A stretch of 64,000 nucleotides of DNA, from positions 2,868,501 to 2,932,500 of the forward strand of contig CP004371.1 of the NCBI GenBank assembly GCA_000597885.1. Reading direction: 5' to 3'. Source of the stretch: Flammeovirgaceae bacterium 311 (lineage in GTDB: Bacteria; Bacteroidota; Bacteroidia; Cytophagales; Cyclobacteriaceae). The position numbers and the translations under genes are program-made. The notes under the pieces were generated by a model. That model worked only from the letters and a program-made list of their open reading frames with translations, was not told the DNA's origin and searched no databases. Positions 36,540 through 46,449 of the stretch are shown here, piece by piece. Within the stretch, counting starts at the first letter, position 1; each line of letters starts with the position of its first letter.

Positions 36540-36746
36540 GGCCGTTTTTAGCACCAAAAGCTGCCAACATGACAGTTACTTCTATAAATTGACAGTTTTA
36601 CAACGGCGTAGCTTAGGTTTTTTGCAAAACGGGGAAAGTGGAGGCTCAGACGTGAATGAAGCTGCGGCCAGGGCCCATATGGAATACTGCCCACTGCCAC
36701 TGTTTGCTGTGTGGCAGCCCCTGGCAAGCTTGTTTCAAATAAAAAT

Positions 36747-37859
36747 TTAGTCACCAGGTGCATCTTCATCATTTACACCTTTTTCTATCAGCTTATCTGC
36801 TTTTTTTTCAGTGTCTTCGTCGGGCAGCGGCTGTGCCTGTTCTGTCTTTTCTTCAGGTTCATAGCTAAGCCTGATCATGATAGGAAAATGATCTGACCCG
36901 ATATCGGGCAGGCGCTGCATACTGGACAGCTTAAAATGACGGGAGTGAAACACATGATCGAGGGGCCAGCGAAAGAGCGGGTACTGGGCATGAAAGGTAT
37001 TGTAAAACCCTCTTCCAATACGCGGATCGAGCAGGCCACTAAGCTCCTGAAACAATTCTGTGGTGGGAGACCAGGCTACATCGTTAAAATCGCCTGCCAC
37101 TACCACACCACCTGTTTTAGCTTTTTCTTTAGCCATTTTTCCGATCATCACAATCTCTGCATCGCGCTCGCGGCTATCGCCACTTTCGCCGGGTACAGGC
37201 GGACGCGGATGCACGGCATACAGCATAATTTGCTCTCCGGACAAGAGCTGCACTTTTGTTTGAATAGAGGGAATATCAGGCTCCAGCAGGTACATTACCT
37301 CGGTATCTTCCAGCGGCAGCCTGGAGTACAGGTGCATGCCATAGGTATTATCCAAAGGAATGCTTACCACATGCGGGTAACTTATTCTAATGCGGTCCAG
37401 TGCATTTTGCCAGACAGTATCAGACTCCAGCGTAAGTACAATATCGGGCGTATGTTCCTGGATTACCTTTAATAATGCCTGGTGATTGTAGTTTGACTGT
37501 AATACGTTTACCACCAGCAGGCTTAGAAAGGTGGTATCGTGCGGGTCTCCTTCCGATTCGTACACCTGTTTAGGCGCAAAAGGGGTATAGGGAAATGCCT
37601 TTACCGCCTGGTACACTACAACCCCTGTCAGCAGAAGCATGAGCAGCTTGCCGCGTTTACGCCGCCGGTAATAAAAAACAAAGAACAGGAGCATCGCTAA
37701 TGTTGCCAGGAAAAAAGCCTGCAGCCGCGGGTAATCCCATATCCGTATATACCAGCGCGATGATGGCAAGAGTGGTAACAGGGTACCTGCCAGTACCAGC
37801 ACAATCAGTGCCCAAAGCAGAAAATTCAAGAGGTAACGGAAAAAGCGCATGTTGCGCAA
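36747..37859 (-). CDS. membrane-anchored endonuclease/exonuclease/phosphatase-family protein
   Basis: This 370-aa protein has three N-terminal membrane helices (about 8-28, 45-62, 70-88). An EEP fold follows (about 110-335): VVNVLQSNYNHQALL, DIVLTLES (metal Glu), GMHLYSRLPL, YAVHPRPP (His), VVAGDFNDVAWSP (Asp/Asn) and GSDHFPI (Asp-His). The acidic C-terminal tail has K/E/D. Catalytic residues look intact; the substrate could be nucleic acid, phosphoinositide-like lipid or another phosphodiester. Bacteroidota carry many such membrane EEP proteins. The catalytic part probably faces the periplasm. Confidence 0.8.
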   Translation of the reverse strand: MRNMRFFRYLLNFLLWALIVLVLAGTLLPLLPSSRWYIRIWDYPRLQAFFLATLAMLLFFVFYYRRRKRGKLLMLLLTGVVVYQAVKAFPYTPFAPKQVYESEGDPHDTTFLSLLVVNVLQSNYNHQALLKVIQEHTPDIVLTLESDTVWQNALDRIRISYPHVVSIPLDNTYGMHLYSRLPLEDTEVMYLLEPDIPSIQTKVQLLSGEQIMLYAVHPRPPVPGESGDSRERDAEIVMIGKMAKEKAKTGGVVVAGDFNDVAWSPTTELFQELSGLLDPRIGRGFYNTFHAQYPLFRWPLDHVFHSRHFKLSSMQRLPDIGSDHFPIMIRLSYEPEEKTEQAQPLPDEDTEKKADKLIEKGVNDEDAPGD

Positions 37860-38228
37860 GTTATTGTAAATTTTGCAGATCTGCAGTTTCCGTTCTTAAC
37901 TTAATCCTTAGAAAACTCCAGACTTATGATGGTTAAAATCAAAAAAGGCTCGTGCTGCCCTTGTGGCTATATATTCCTGCTAAGCTGTATCTTATAATGA
38001 TGCTGCCCTTCTGTATCAGTGGCTGTGCGTGATTCTGCAGGCTTTCAGAATTTTTTCTTACTTTTGCAGGTTCTATATAATGGGATCATACTTTGCAGAA
38101 TTGCCGGGCCAACCGGCACGGACAAGAGCATTGCTCCCCCAAAAGATGGCTCTTTTTTGATGGTCCTGCCTTACCACAGCGCTCCTCAATTAAGCAGCTA
38201 AATAAAAACCAATAAGCACACAAGCACC
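37860..38228. other. divergent spacer upstream of prfC
   Basis: No gene is seen. TACTTTTG at 38,059-38,066 fits a -7 box, but no convincing -33 partner lies at the right distance. Confidence 0.35.
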
Positions 38229-39839
38229 ATGGCAGTTCCTGAAGAACTCATAAAATCTAAAGTAGTAACAGAAGAGATTAAAAAACGGCGCACTTTTGGC
38301 ATTATCAGTCACCCGGATGCCGGTAAAACAACGCTTACTGAAAAGTTGCTGCTGTTTGGTGGTGCTATACAAAAAGCAGGCGCCGTAAAATCTAATAAAA
38401 TAAAGCAGCATGCCCGCTCCGACTGGATGGAAATAGAAAAGCAACGGGGTATCTCCGTTGCTACCTCGGTAATGGGCTTTGAATACAAAGGCTGCAAAAT
38501 TAACCTGCTGGACACCCCCGGCCACGAAGACTTTGCCGAAGACACCTACCGCACCCTTACAGCAGTGGATAGTGTGGTGATGGTGATTGACTGCGTAAAA
38601 GGTGTGGAGCGGCAAACTGAAAAACTGATGGAGGTGTGCCGCATGCGCAATACCCCTGTGATGGTGTTCATCAATAAAATGGACCGCGAAGGCCGCGATC
38701 CTTACGAGTTGCTGGATGAGATCGAGGAAAAGCTGGCCATACGGGTAAAACCACTTAGCTGGCCCATTGGCATGGGCAAAAGCTTTAAAGGAGTATATAA
38801 CCTGTACCTGAACCGGCTGATGCTGTTTCAGCCCAGCCGGCCCGAGTTGCAAAGCGATGTTATTGAGATCAAGAGCCTGGATGATACCCAAATTGACAAA
38901 GAAGTAGGAGAAAATCCTGCAAAGCTTCTGCGTGAGGAGGTCTCGCTGGTAGAAGAGGTATATCCTGATTTTGATGTGCAGGAGTACCTGGATGGTAAGG
39001 TAGCGCCTGTATTCTTTGGCAGTGCTGTTAACAATTTTGGCGTGCGTGAGCTGCTGGATTGCTTTATTGAGCTAGCACCACCCCCAAGAGCACGCGCAAC
39101 CGAAGAGCGGGTAATTACCCCCGACGAAAGAGATTTTACCGGTTTTATCTTTAAGATACACGCCAATATGGATCCCAAACACCGCAACCGCATTGCCTTT
39201 TTACGGGTGTGCAGCGGTAAGTTTGAGCGAAATGTTCCCTACCACCACGTGCGACTCGATAAGGCTTTCCGATTTGCCAACACCACAGCCTTTATGGCAC
39301 AGGAAAAGGAAATTATTGACGAGGCCTGGCCTGGCGATATCGTAGGTCTTTACGATACCGGTAACCTGAAGATTGGCGATACCCTTTCTGCCGGCGATAA
39401 ATCCCTTTACAAAGGCATCCCCAGCTTTTCTCCTGAAATATTCAGGGAAGTAGTGAATAAGGATGCCATGAAAACCAAACAGCTTGAAAAGGGACTAAGC
39501 CAGCTGATGGATGAGGGCGTTGCCCAGCTGTTTTCTTATGAAATGGGTAATCGTAAGGTGGTTGGCACAGTAGGTGCGCTGCAGTTTGAAGTTATTCAGT
39601 ACCGACTGAAAAATGAATATGGTGCCTCCTGCGATTTTGTAGGCACCAATCTGTACAAAGCCTGCTGGATAACAGCCACCAGTAAAAAGAAGCTGGATGA
39701 GTTTGTAGACTCCAAATACCGTTACATAGCGCGTGACAAAGATGGTAAACTAGTCTTTATGGCAGAAACCCGCGCCTGGCTGCAAATGGTACAGGATAAT
39801 TTCCCGGATATTACCTTCCATTTTACTTCTGAATTTTAA
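38229..39839 (+). CDS. prfC: peptide chain release factor 3 (RF3)
   Basis: This 536-aa translational GTPase removes RF1/RF2 from the ribosome after termination. The G1 motif is SHPDAGKTT (27-35), G3 is DTPGHEDF near 95, and G4 is NKMD near 150. Domains II and III follow, with the RF3-typical FAMTRDADGK-like region represented near 375-400 and the C-terminal [15 protein letters not shown]. Length and domain order are normal. It is followed by a perfect bidirectional hairpin, so it is monocistronic. Confidence 0.95.
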   Translation: MAVPEELIKSKVVTEEIKKRRTFGIISHPDAGKTTLTEKLLLFGGAIQKAGAVKSNKIKQHARSDWMEIEKQRGISVATSVMGFEYKGCKINLLDTPGHEDFAEDTYRTLTAVDSVVMVIDCVKGVERQTEKLMEVCRMRNTPVMVFINKMDREGRDPYELLDEIEEKLAIRVKPLSWPIGMGKSFKGVYNLYLNRLMLFQPSRPELQSDVIEIKSLDDTQIDKEVGENPAKLLREEVSLVEEVYPDFDVQEYLDGKVAPVFFGSAVNNFGVRELLDCFIELAPPPRARATEERVITPDERDFTGFIFKIHANMDPKHRNRIAFLRVCSGKFERNVPYHHVRLDKAFRFANTTAFMAQEKEIIDEAWPGDIVGLYDTGNLKIGDTLSAGDKSLYKGIPSFSPEIFREVVNKDAMKTKQLEKGLSQLMDEGVAQLFSYEMGNRKVVGTVGALQFEVIQYRLKNEYGASCDFVGTNLYKACWITATSKKKLDEFVDSKYRYIARDKDGKLVFMAETRAWLQMVQDNFPDITFHFTSEF

Positions 39840-39871
39840 AGATAGTATTGCCTGCATAGCAGGATAGGTTT

Positions 39872-39911
39872 AAAACAAAGAGCTCCGGAAAAATCCGGAG
39901 CTCTTTGTTTT
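39872..39911. terminator. 18-bp perfect bidirectional terminator
   Basis: The arm aaaacaaagagctccgga (39872-39889) pairs perfectly with 39894-39911 over a 4-A loop, with A and T runs at the ends. It serves prfC and probably the convergent gene at 40,069. Confidence 0.85.
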
Positions 39912-40068
39912 AGTACTGGACTTTACATGCGGAAGTTTCCCTCGCCCGCCTCCTGGCAGGTGTGAGTTTTCTGTCTGGCTTCCTGGCCAGTAGCATGTGT
40001 GCTGGAGCAGTAAAGCCTGGTATATAAAAACACAGTGAGGCCTGGAGGCCAGGGAAAAGTGCTGCACA

Positions 40069-40524
40069 TTAATTACCCTCAATCGGGCCTTCGTTTATGA
40101 AGCTGCCCGACTGATCAAAATCAATGCGGTAGCGGCCGCCACTTTTGTCTTCTACGTCAATCTGGTAGCGCCTCCCATCAGCATCTTCATAACGGTAACC
40201 CTGCAGATACTTATAGCCAGGATGACTTTGCTCCATGTACTGACGCATGGTAGGCTCCCAGTCTTTTTTCTGGATTTTTGTTGTTGTGCCAAGCCAGCTT
40301 CCCTCTTCAGTATAGCGGCTAACAGTTTGTCTGCCCTTATCATTAAAAGTGGCCGTATAGCCATCTGATGTCTGCTGCCAGCTGGCTTTATCTGCAAACT
40401 TTGGATACTTGGCATTAAATTTTACATTTACCCTGCTGGGTGGCGTAGTTTGTTGCGCCTTTATTTCAGCACTGCTAAAAATAAACAGACCCAGCAGCAG
40501 CAGTGTGGTTAAATAAATTTTCAT
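40069..40524 (-). CDS. secreted PepSY-like (DUF2874) protein
   Basis: This 151-aa protein has a signal peptide (MKIYLTTLLLLGLFIFSSAE, cleavage near 24). The mature part has the PepSY-like repeat pattern: a KYPKFADKASWQQTSDGYTA segment and a later WEPTMRQYMEQSHPGYKYLQ segment, followed by a beta strand GRRYQIDVEDKSGGRYRIDF. Such domains are thought to inhibit or modulate proteases or bind peptides in the envelope. It stands alone, with an AT-rich promoter region upstream. Confidence 0.75.
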   Translation of the reverse strand: MKIYLTTLLLLGLFIFSSAEIKAQQTTPPSRVNVKFNAKYPKFADKASWQQTSDGYTATFNDKGRQTVSRYTEEGSWLGTTTKIQKKDWEPTMRQYMEQSHPGYKYLQGYRYEDADGRRYQIDVEDKSGGRYRIDFDQSGSFINEGPIEGN

Positions 40525-40772
40525 GATTTTATATTTTTTTGTTTGATCCCTTCCAGACTAGCCAAAGGCATTAAATAGCTTTAAACAATATACGCATTCA
40601 GGGAAGATTTTAATTGCCATTCTGTTACAAAATGTATAATCCATCTCTATATATGGATACAGTACATAAAAGGTTGCATCACATCTGTAAAGGGGAGCTG
40701 GGATTTATTTTGTAAATTCCGGCACTCTCCCTATTTTAGGGCCTGTTTATTTATTCGCAGAACGTGTTAACA

Positions 40773-40943
40773 ATGCAAAATATCTCTCGCTACCTGGGGC
40801 TGGTTATTATAGTACTAGCAGCCATCATTTTGATCGTAGCCATGGCTATGGGCGAACCCAGTAATACTATACTTGCAACTGCTGCTATCCTAGCCGTTGT
40901 TGGTTTGCTGGTTCAGATCTTTATTGGGCGGGCTGTAGATTAA
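40773..40943 (+). CDS. 56-aa hydrophobic small membrane protein
   Basis: ATG at 40,773 to TAA at 40,941 encodes two membrane helices (LGLVIIVLAAIILIVAMAMG and TILATAAILAVVGLLVQIFI) separated by EPSN, ending GRAVD. Composition and topology are those of a real membrane peptide. No family is recognised. It is followed by a 16-bp inverted repeat. Confidence 0.55.
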   Translation: MQNISRYLGLVIIVLAAIILIVAMAMGEPSNTILATAAILAVVGLLVQIFIGRAVD

Positions 40944-40966
40944 AAAGGCAGGAATAAGGCTATTAC

Positions 40967-41025
40967 CGCCAGGGCACCAGCCACTATATGCTATTAAAAA
41001 GCATTCAGCGGCTGGTGCCCTGGCG
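40967..41025. repeat. 16-bp perfect inverted repeat with 27-nt loop
   Basis: The arm cgccagggcaccagcc (40967-40982) pairs with 41010-41025. No T-tract follows, so a factor-independent terminator is doubtful. It could act in RNA stability or be a remnant of a mobile sequence. Confidence 0.6.
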
Positions 41026-41085
41026 ATGCTTTGTTGGCAATTGATCATTTATTGATAGCGGGATTTGGTATCTGTAACTCATGCT

Positions 41086-41150
41086 GTACAGCTGGCGCAG
41101 TGCAGCTGGCGCCTGTGCAACAGGCGCTGTGCAACAGGCAATGCCTGGCA
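41086..41150. repeat. short tandem micro-duplications
   Basis: cagctggcgc occurs twice (from 41,089 and 41,103) and tgtgcaacaggc twice (from 41,114 and 41,128) in immediate succession, directly downstream of coaE. They are simple slippage-type duplications. Confidence 0.55.
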
Positions 41151-41164
41151 AATGTGCCGGGTAG

Positions 41165-41821
41165 TTAGTTAGCTGCTGGCAGCTCTCTTCTTAAAAACTG
41201 CCGGTGCAGGCGAAGTACCTGGGGCAGCACCAGGCTGTGTTCATCGTTCACTATCTTAAACTGAGAGCGTTCAATCCGCTCCTCTTCAGGCAGCTGGCGC
41301 TGCATTATTTCCTCTACCTGTTCACGGCTGCGATGTTCATCGCGCATAATGGTGCGGCGTAAACGAAGGGCTTGTGGCGCTGTTACCGTAATAACTGCAT
41401 CCAGATTTTTGTAGGAGCCCGACTCGAATAAAAGGGCTGCTTCTTTCAGGATATAAGGCGCCTGCTGTTGCTGCTGATACCAGCTTTCGAAATCAAGCCC
41501 TACACGCGGGTGTACCAGGCTGTTAAGCAGCGCCAGCTCCTTAGGTTTACTGAATACCTGGGCTGCGAGCCATACCCGGTTAAGGCTTCCATCAGAAAAA
41601 TAAGCCTCTGCGCCAAACTGATGCTGTATCTGCACCACCAGCTCCCTATCTTCCACCAGCAGGCGCTTTGCCCGGCTATCGGCATCGTACACCGGAATAC
41701 CCAGGGCAGCAAACACCTTACAAACAGTACTTTTACCTGCTCCAATGCCTCCGGTAATACCTATTTTTAGCGGAAGATGATTAGCGGCGGTTTTGCTGCC
41801 GGGTTGTTGCTGGCTGGTCAT
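41165..41821 (-). CDS. coaE: dephospho-CoA kinase
   Basis: This 218-aa enzyme phosphorylates dephospho-CoA in the last step of CoA synthesis. It has the P-loop GITGGIGAGKST (21-32), the DADSRAKRLLVED segment near 45-57 and the LID-region arginines (RLRRTIMRDEHRSREQVEE, about 150-168). The start at 41,821 overlaps the YbbR gene by 41 bp. No later in-frame Met precedes the P-loop, so the overlap is probably real. It is the last gene of the nusB-to-coaE cluster. Confidence 0.93.
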   Translation of the reverse strand: MTSQQQPGSKTAANHLPLKIGITGGIGAGKSTVCKVFAALGIPVYDADSRAKRLLVEDRELVVQIQHQFGAEAYFSDGSLNRVWLAAQVFSKPKELALLNSLVHPRVGLDFESWYQQQQQAPYILKEAALLFESGSYKNLDAVITVTAPQALRLRRTIMRDEHRSREQVEEIMQRQLPEEERIERSQFKIVNDEHSLVLPQVLRLHRQFLRRELPAAN

Positions 41822-42779
41822 AGCGTACTTTTACAGATTCAGGCTCTATCCGTAAAATATCTACCTGAGGAGGATAATTGCCTAGTCGTAATACAATCGT
41901 GGAGTCAGCACGGTTAAGCTCTGCATAATCGGCCACTACGGTAAAGCTCCCGGATGGCAGCTTTTCTGCCTCTGACCTGTTCATCAGATAGCTGACTTTT
42001 GCTACGGTGTCACGCAGCTGCACCGGCCTGTTAAGCGGAAAATTCAGGGGGCGGATGTTTACAATTCTGCTATGCCGGCTAAATTCCCTTACATTAAAAC
42101 CTACCTGCACCTGCTCGGGCTCTACCTCTACAATACGCGACTCCAGATTTGTTAGAGCAATAGATTGTGAAAAATCACTGTTAATCTGATTTACCGGTAC
42201 GAAAAGTATAATGCTGTCGGCCAGGCCCCCGATAAAAGAAGTAGGCCCGGTAAAGTTTACAGAATCTGGTGTTACCTGTATGGGTGTAACAATGCGGTGA
42301 CCATCTGTAAGCGAGATGGAGGTGCTGTCGATGTGTACCCTTACTTTTTTGGAGATCCTGCGTTCAATATCAATAAAAAGAGTATCGGTTACCACATAAT
42401 TAAGCCGCACCTCATTGAGCTGGTCAGCAATAATGGCGCTAAGGGAAGCTTTGGTAATGTATTTCTGAGAGGCAGGATTCTCCAGCAGGATCTGAATAGG
42501 ATTAACACTTACCAGAACGGTTTTTCGCAGCAGACTCCAGCCACCGCCGGAAACCACAATGCTCACCTTTTTTGGCAATTCGTTTACCACTACCACATCC
42601 TGCTCGTCGTAGAGAAACTCAATGGGGTAATTCAGGCGCGTGGCGTACTGTTTATTGAGGGCATTAAAAAACCAGAAAGTGGTAGCCCCCAATACACACA
42701 GGGCTACCACTCTCCATTTGCCTCTTTCCGTAGAAAAAAGCCTTTTTAAACCTCTGAACAGTACTTCACTCCGTTTCAA
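41781..42779 (-). CDS. YbbR-domain protein
   Basis: This 332-aa protein has one N-terminal membrane helix (about 22-40, WRVVALCVLGATTFWFF) and YbbR-like beta domains in the remainder (NYPIEFLYDEQDVVVVNELP near 53, VTPDSVNFTGPTSFIGGL near 165, EPEQVQVGFNVREFSRH near 220). In Firmicutes the homologue CdaR regulates a c-di-AMP cyclase; no cyclase is next to it here. Its ATG overlaps the yajC stop by 4 bp and its end overlaps coaE. Confidence 0.82.
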   Translation of the reverse strand: MKRSEVLFRGLKRLFSTERGKWRVVALCVLGATTFWFFNALNKQYATRLNYPIEFLYDEQDVVVVNELPKKVSIVVSGGGWSLLRKTVLVSVNPIQILLENPASQKYITKASLSAIIADQLNEVRLNYVVTDTLFIDIERRISKKVRVHIDSTSISLTDGHRIVTPIQVTPDSVNFTGPTSFIGGLADSIILFVPVNQINSDFSQSIALTNLESRIVEVEPEQVQVGFNVREFSRHSRIVNIRPLNFPLNRPVQLRDTVAKVSYLMNRSEAEKLPSGSFTVVADYAELNRADSTIVLRLGNYPPQVDILRIEPESVKVRYDQPATTRQQNRR

Positions 42780-43114
42780 GCTTCTGCTTTGGTTTCTTTG
42801 GTTTGGGGGCTAAAACGCTTACTGGCTTCTACCGATATGGCCGACTTTTCGAAAGTAAGCTTGGTGCCTCTGTCTACATCAAGCACCACGGCATCGTCTA
42901 CAATTTCTACTACACGGCCATGCATGCCACCAATGGTCACTACACGGTCGCCACGTTTAAGCGAATCTACAAAAGACTTATGCTGCTTTTGCTTACGCTG
43001 CTGTGGCCTCACCATAAAGAAATAAAAGATAATGATAATCCCGCCAATCAGGATTACGTTTCCCCACCAGGCCTGGGGCTGTGCATCTGCCTGTAAAAGA
43101 ATTGTAGGTAGCAT
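42776..43114 (-). CDS. yajC: preprotein translocase subunit YajC
   Basis: This 112-aa single-span membrane protein associates with SecDF. The membrane helix (VILIGGIIIIFYFFMVRPQQRKQKQHKSF region, about 19-45) is followed by the conserved SLKRGDRVVTIGGMHGRVVEI segment and VSV/FEKSAIS core. Length is typical. It lies 2 bp after the DUF1573 gene and overlaps ybbR by 4 bp, inside the Bacteroidota nusB-coaE cluster. Confidence 0.95.
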   Translation of the reverse strand: MLPTILLQADAQPQAWWGNVILIGGIIIIFYFFMVRPQQRKQKQHKSFVDSLKRGDRVVTIGGMHGRVVEIVDDAVVLDVDRGTKLTFEKSAISVEASKRFSPQTKETKAEA

Positions 43115-43116
43115 AA

Positions 43117-43677
43117 TTAGTTTCTTACCGGACCTTCTGTATTAGCTGCAGCACTTGCTTTAGGCTCAACTGTTCCTTTGATGGCAAGTCTGGTAACGGC
43201 AGGGTCAGTATTGGCAGTAACAGTTACAGTTTTATTTTGAATGCCTGGTTTGTTCGAGCTATCAAAACGAACCTGAATTTCTCCTGTTGCTCCGGGAGCA
43301 ATTGGTTGTTCAGGCTTTTTAGGCACTGTGCAGCCACATGAAGCACTCGCATTCTGGATTATCAAAGGCACATCACCTGTGTTTTTGAATGTAAAGGTGT
43401 GGGTAACGATCTCACCATCTTTAATGGTACCAAAATCGTGCTCTGTTTCCTTGTACTCAATTTTTGCAACAGGTCCTGTTGGGGCAGTACTTGCTGCATT
43501 TTGCTCCGTCAGTTGCTGAGGAGTTTCTTGTAAGGCAGTGTTTGTTGTAGATCCTTTTTCAGCTTCCAGGGCTGCTAAACGGTTCTCCAATTCCTTTACA
43601 CGCGATTCTGAATCGGCATTGTTACAAGCAGTGAACATACCGGCCACTGCTAATGCAAGCAAGAAATTCTTTTTCAT
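43117..43677 (-). CDS. DUF1573 lipoprotein
   Basis: This 186-aa protein has a lipoprotein signal (AVAGMFTAC, Cys18) and a short coiled coil (RVKELENRLAALEAEK, about 26-41). A linker rich in T/Q/A leads to the DUF1573 immunoglobulin-like domain (about 75-170; EHDFGTIKDGEIVTHTF and ASCGCTVP with the paired Cys). Function is unknown; the family is abundant in Bacteroidota and this position before yajC is conserved. It is probably surface or periplasmic. Confidence 0.88.
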   Translation of the reverse strand: MKKNFLLALAVAGMFTACNNADSESRVKELENRLAALEAEKGSTTNTALQETPQQLTEQNAASTAPTGPVAKIEYKETEHDFGTIKDGEIVTHTFTFKNTGDVPLIIQNASASCGCTVPKKPEQPIAPGATGEIQVRFDSSNKPGIQNKTVTVTANTDPAVTRLAIKGTVEPKASAAANTEGPVRN

Positions 43678-43737
43678 GGATGGATTAAAACTTGAATTGA
43701 TTTTGCAAACTGCTCTACTAACACAGGGTTTTATTGT

Positions 43738-44745
43738 TTAGTTCTGGAGCTTCTGGATTACATAATCTGTAAACTGTTGTGTGGTAGCACTACCGCCCAG
43801 ATCACCGGTACACTGCTCCTTTATCTTGAGGGTTTCGTCTATGGCATGGTTAATGCGTTTGGCATCGTCTACCATATCCAGGTGGTACAGCATCATGATG
43901 GCTGAACGCAGCAGTGCTGTTGGATTTGCTTTGCCCTGACCTGCAATATCGGGAGCCGTACCATGTACCGCTTCAAAGATTGCTACTTCGTCGCCAATGT
44001 TGGCACCGGCCACTACGCCTAAACCACCTACCAGGCCTGCACACAGATCCGAGAGGATATCACCAAACAGGTTGGTGGTTACCACAACATCAAACTGCTG
44101 GGGCTTTAGCACCAGCTGCATGCACATATTATCAACAATTACATTCTCGTAAGTAATACCCGGAAATTCTTTGGCAACAGTTTCTCCGGCCTGCAGCATG
44201 AGCCTTCCGGCATTTTTAAGGATGTTGGCCTTGTGCACCAGGGTTACTTTTTTACAGCCGCGGCGGCGGGCATAATCAAAAGCAGCCTTAACAATACGAT
44301 AGCAGCCATCTTTGGTAACACGGCTAATAGAGTCGGCTATTTGCAGGCGTTCATCGAAAAACTCGAGGCCGGCATAAAGGCCTTCGGTATTTTCACGAAA
44401 GATCACCATGTTCACATCTGTAAACCTGGAGCTGATACCTTCGGTGGTAACGCAGGGCCGGACGTTCTGATAAAGATCGAACAGCTGCCTAAGCTGCACG
44501 TTTACACTTTTAAAGCCTTTGCCTACCGGGGTGGTAAGCGGCCCTTTCAGGGCTACTTTATTTTTTTTGATAGACTCTATCAGCGAAGCAGGAATCAACT
44601 CTCCTACTGATTCCAGGGTGGTTTGTCCCGCATTTTCCTCTTCCCACTGTATGGGTACGCCTGCTGCTGCAAAAATGCGTTTTACAGAGGCGGTAATTTC
44701 CGGCCCTATGCCATCACCTTCAATCAGCGTAACTGTTGTAGCCAT
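43738..44745 (-). CDS. NAD-type isocitrate dehydrogenase (isocitrate/isopropylmalate dehydrogenase family)
   Basis: This 335-aa protein of the beta-decarboxylating dehydrogenase family has the [10 protein letters not shown]-terminus, [13 protein letters not shown] (substrate region), [14 protein letters not shown] (catalytic Lys), [19 protein letters not shown] (Mg-binding Asp) and [18 protein letters not shown] (cofactor loop). The length and RENTEGLY favour NAD-dependent isocitrate dehydrogenase over LeuB, and no leu genes are nearby. It acts in the TCA cycle, cytosol. It is flanked by YtxH and DUF1573 genes on the same strand. Confidence 0.85.
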   Translation of the reverse strand: MATTVTLIEGDGIGPEITASVKRIFAAAGVPIQWEEENAGQTTLESVGELIPASLIESIKKNKVALKGPLTTPVGKGFKSVNVQLRQLFDLYQNVRPCVTTEGISSRFTDVNMVIFRENTEGLYAGLEFFDERLQIADSISRVTKDGCYRIVKAAFDYARRRGCKKVTLVHKANILKNAGRLMLQAGETVAKEFPGITYENVIVDNMCMQLVLKPQQFDVVVTTNLFGDILSDLCAGLVGGLGVVAGANIGDEVAIFEAVHGTAPDIAGQGKANPTALLRSAIMMLYHLDMVDDAKRINHAIDETLKIKEQCTGDLGGSATTQQFTDYVIQKLQN

Positions 44746-44747
44746 GA

Positions 44748-45047
44748 TTATTTGTAGTCTTTTTTGATTTGGCCGATCAGCGTCTCCACGTCCTTCAGCA
44801 ACTCTTCGGCTTTTACTTTTGCATCGGTAATAACACGCTCGCTTTCGGAACGGGCGCTGCTGTCTGGCAAATCTTCTGCCTGCAGCTCTGTCAGGAGATC
44901 TTCCAGCGCTGATTTAAAACGGTACAGGTTATATGAAACACGGCCGCGTGTATTAGATCCTTTATCAGGAGCAAACAATACTCCTACTGCCAACCCTACA
45001 GCCGCTCCCGTTATCAGCGAGAGGATTCCTATAGTACCTTTATTCAT
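44748..45047 (-). CDS. YtxH-domain protein
   Basis: The ATG at 45,047 (MNKGTIGILS) is preferred over 45,071 because it avoids overlap with nusB and puts the membrane segment at the N-terminus; the protein is 99 aa. It has an ITGAAVGLAVGVLFAPDKGSNTR motif typical of YtxH, followed by a long charged helix. YtxH proteins are small membrane-anchored, often stress-induced, with no known activity. It lies 10 bp after nusB and 2 bp before the isocitrate dehydrogenase gene. Confidence 0.82.
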   Translation of the reverse strand: MNKGTIGILSLITGAAVGLAVGVLFAPDKGSNTRGRVSYNLYRFKSALEDLLTELQAEDLPDSSARSESERVITDAKVKAEELLKDVETLIGQIKKDYK

Positions 45048-45057
45048 AAAACTGCTC

Positions 45058-46236
45058 TTATTTATTATCAATCAATCCTCTACCACTCTTTCGGATTATT
45101 CCTTTCTCTTGTAACTCTACTGAAAGAACATCTAGTATACCATTTACAAATATTTTGCTTTTAGGCGTACTATAGCGTTTTGAGAGCTCAATATACTCGT
45201 TTATCGTTACTTTTACAGGGATGCTTGTAAAATTAATCATTTCACAAAGTGCCATCATCAGGATAATTTTATCCAGTAAGGCAAGCCGCTCCACATCCCA
45301 GTTTTTACTTTTTGAGGCTATTAATTCCTCAAATTCAGGCTCTTTCTGTATGGTTAGCTTGTAGAGGTCTATAAAAAATTCACGATCGTCTTCCCAGTTC
45401 ACTGAGAGTACTGCCAGCTCCACATTGCTGTCGCTCTCGGGGGTTAGCTCTTTTACCGTACGCTGCACCATGCTCTTGAGCACCTCGCGGTTTTCGCTCC
45501 AGTAAATATCCAGACGCTCCATAAACGACTCCACCAGCTCATGTTTAAAGAAAATTTTCTTGATTACATGAAGCACAATCTTCTGGTCGGCCTCAAAATC
45601 GGGCTGTTCCATTTTCAGGTACTCCTGGTAGGCTTCGTCGCGCTGCAGCACATCGCGGTACAGCTCGCGTACAAAATCCTGCTCTTCGCGCCAGTTCAGG
45701 TTCTGCCTGATGGCTTCGGTCTGCAGGGTTTTATTTTGCTCCAGGATCTTCAGTACACGGTTATTGAGCCAGTTTTCCTCATCTGTTCCTGCCGCGCTTG
45801 TACGTCCCTTCTCCAGCCTTGTTTCACGCTCGCGATTAGCAAAGCGCTGCAATTCCAGCAGGAGTATTAAAAAAAGCAGGTAACGTCCGGCTATTTTTTC
45901 GGCTTCGGCCACCATACTTTTACGCAGGTGGTCAAAGTCCTGCTGCACCAGCTTATTATAATAGCTAAGGGCATCGCTGGCAGCCGAGGCCTGCTCGGGG
46001 GTATAACCATGTGTAGGCTGCAGCCTGCGCTCTTCATGGCTTTTGATAAAAAGATCGGAGGCAGCTTTGCGGTTTTCTTCCAGTTTTACCGGATCCTGCA
46101 CCTCCATAGAGTTAAGATCAGGAGCAAACTGCTCCCGGATCAGGTCCAAAGTCAGGTGGTAATCGGACTGGCGGCACTGCAAATATGCGAAGATATTTTG
46201 CATGGCCTTTATACGCAGGTACCTACGGTTCAGCAT
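45058..46236 (-). CDS. nusB: transcription antitermination protein NusB, extended Bacteroidota form
   Basis: This 392-aa protein is much longer than the roughly 140 aa of E. coli NusB, as is normal in Bacteroidetes. It starts MLNRRYLRIKAMQNIFAYLQ, and the C-terminal NusB fold includes LDKIILMMALCEMINFTSIP and KVTINEYIELSKRYSTPKSK followed by FVNGILDVL. The long middle region is helical. NusB binds boxA RNA with S10 in rRNA antitermination. It heads a seven-gene cluster down to coaE. Confidence 0.93.
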   Translation of the reverse strand: MLNRRYLRIKAMQNIFAYLQCRQSDYHLTLDLIREQFAPDLNSMEVQDPVKLEENRKAASDLFIKSHEERRLQPTHGYTPEQASAASDALSYYNKLVQQDFDHLRKSMVAEAEKIAGRYLLFLILLLELQRFANRERETRLEKGRTSAAGTDEENWLNNRVLKILEQNKTLQTEAIRQNLNWREEQDFVRELYRDVLQRDEAYQEYLKMEQPDFEADQKIVLHVIKKIFFKHELVESFMERLDIYWSENREVLKSMVQRTVKELTPESDSNVELAVLSVNWEDDREFFIDLYKLTIQKEPEFEELIASKSKNWDVERLALLDKIILMMALCEMINFTSIPVKVTINEYIELSKRYSTPKSKIFVNGILDVLSVELQEKGIIRKSGRGLIDNK

Positions 46237-46449
46237 TGAGCAGAATCAGCGTTTAAACAAAAAAACAAAGAAGCTTGCTGCAAAGATGCAGCATAGCTTC
46301 TTTAGTAAAAAGGTTGTGTACCTAATTTGTTTTAAGTAAAGGGTATTAAGTACTAACTATATGGTACAAGGTAGATGGAAGAAGCGCACTGCCTCCTGCT
46401 ATTATATCATATACGCTTAGCTCATACCCGACACCCCATACCCGATACC
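46237..46449. other. spacer with word-like repeats
   Basis: An inverted repeat of aagaagct-like arms (46,268-46,306) may be a terminator for the amino-acid dehydrogenase gene. It is followed toward 46,451 by tracts such as tacccgacaccccatacccg. No gene is seen. Confidence 0.4.
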
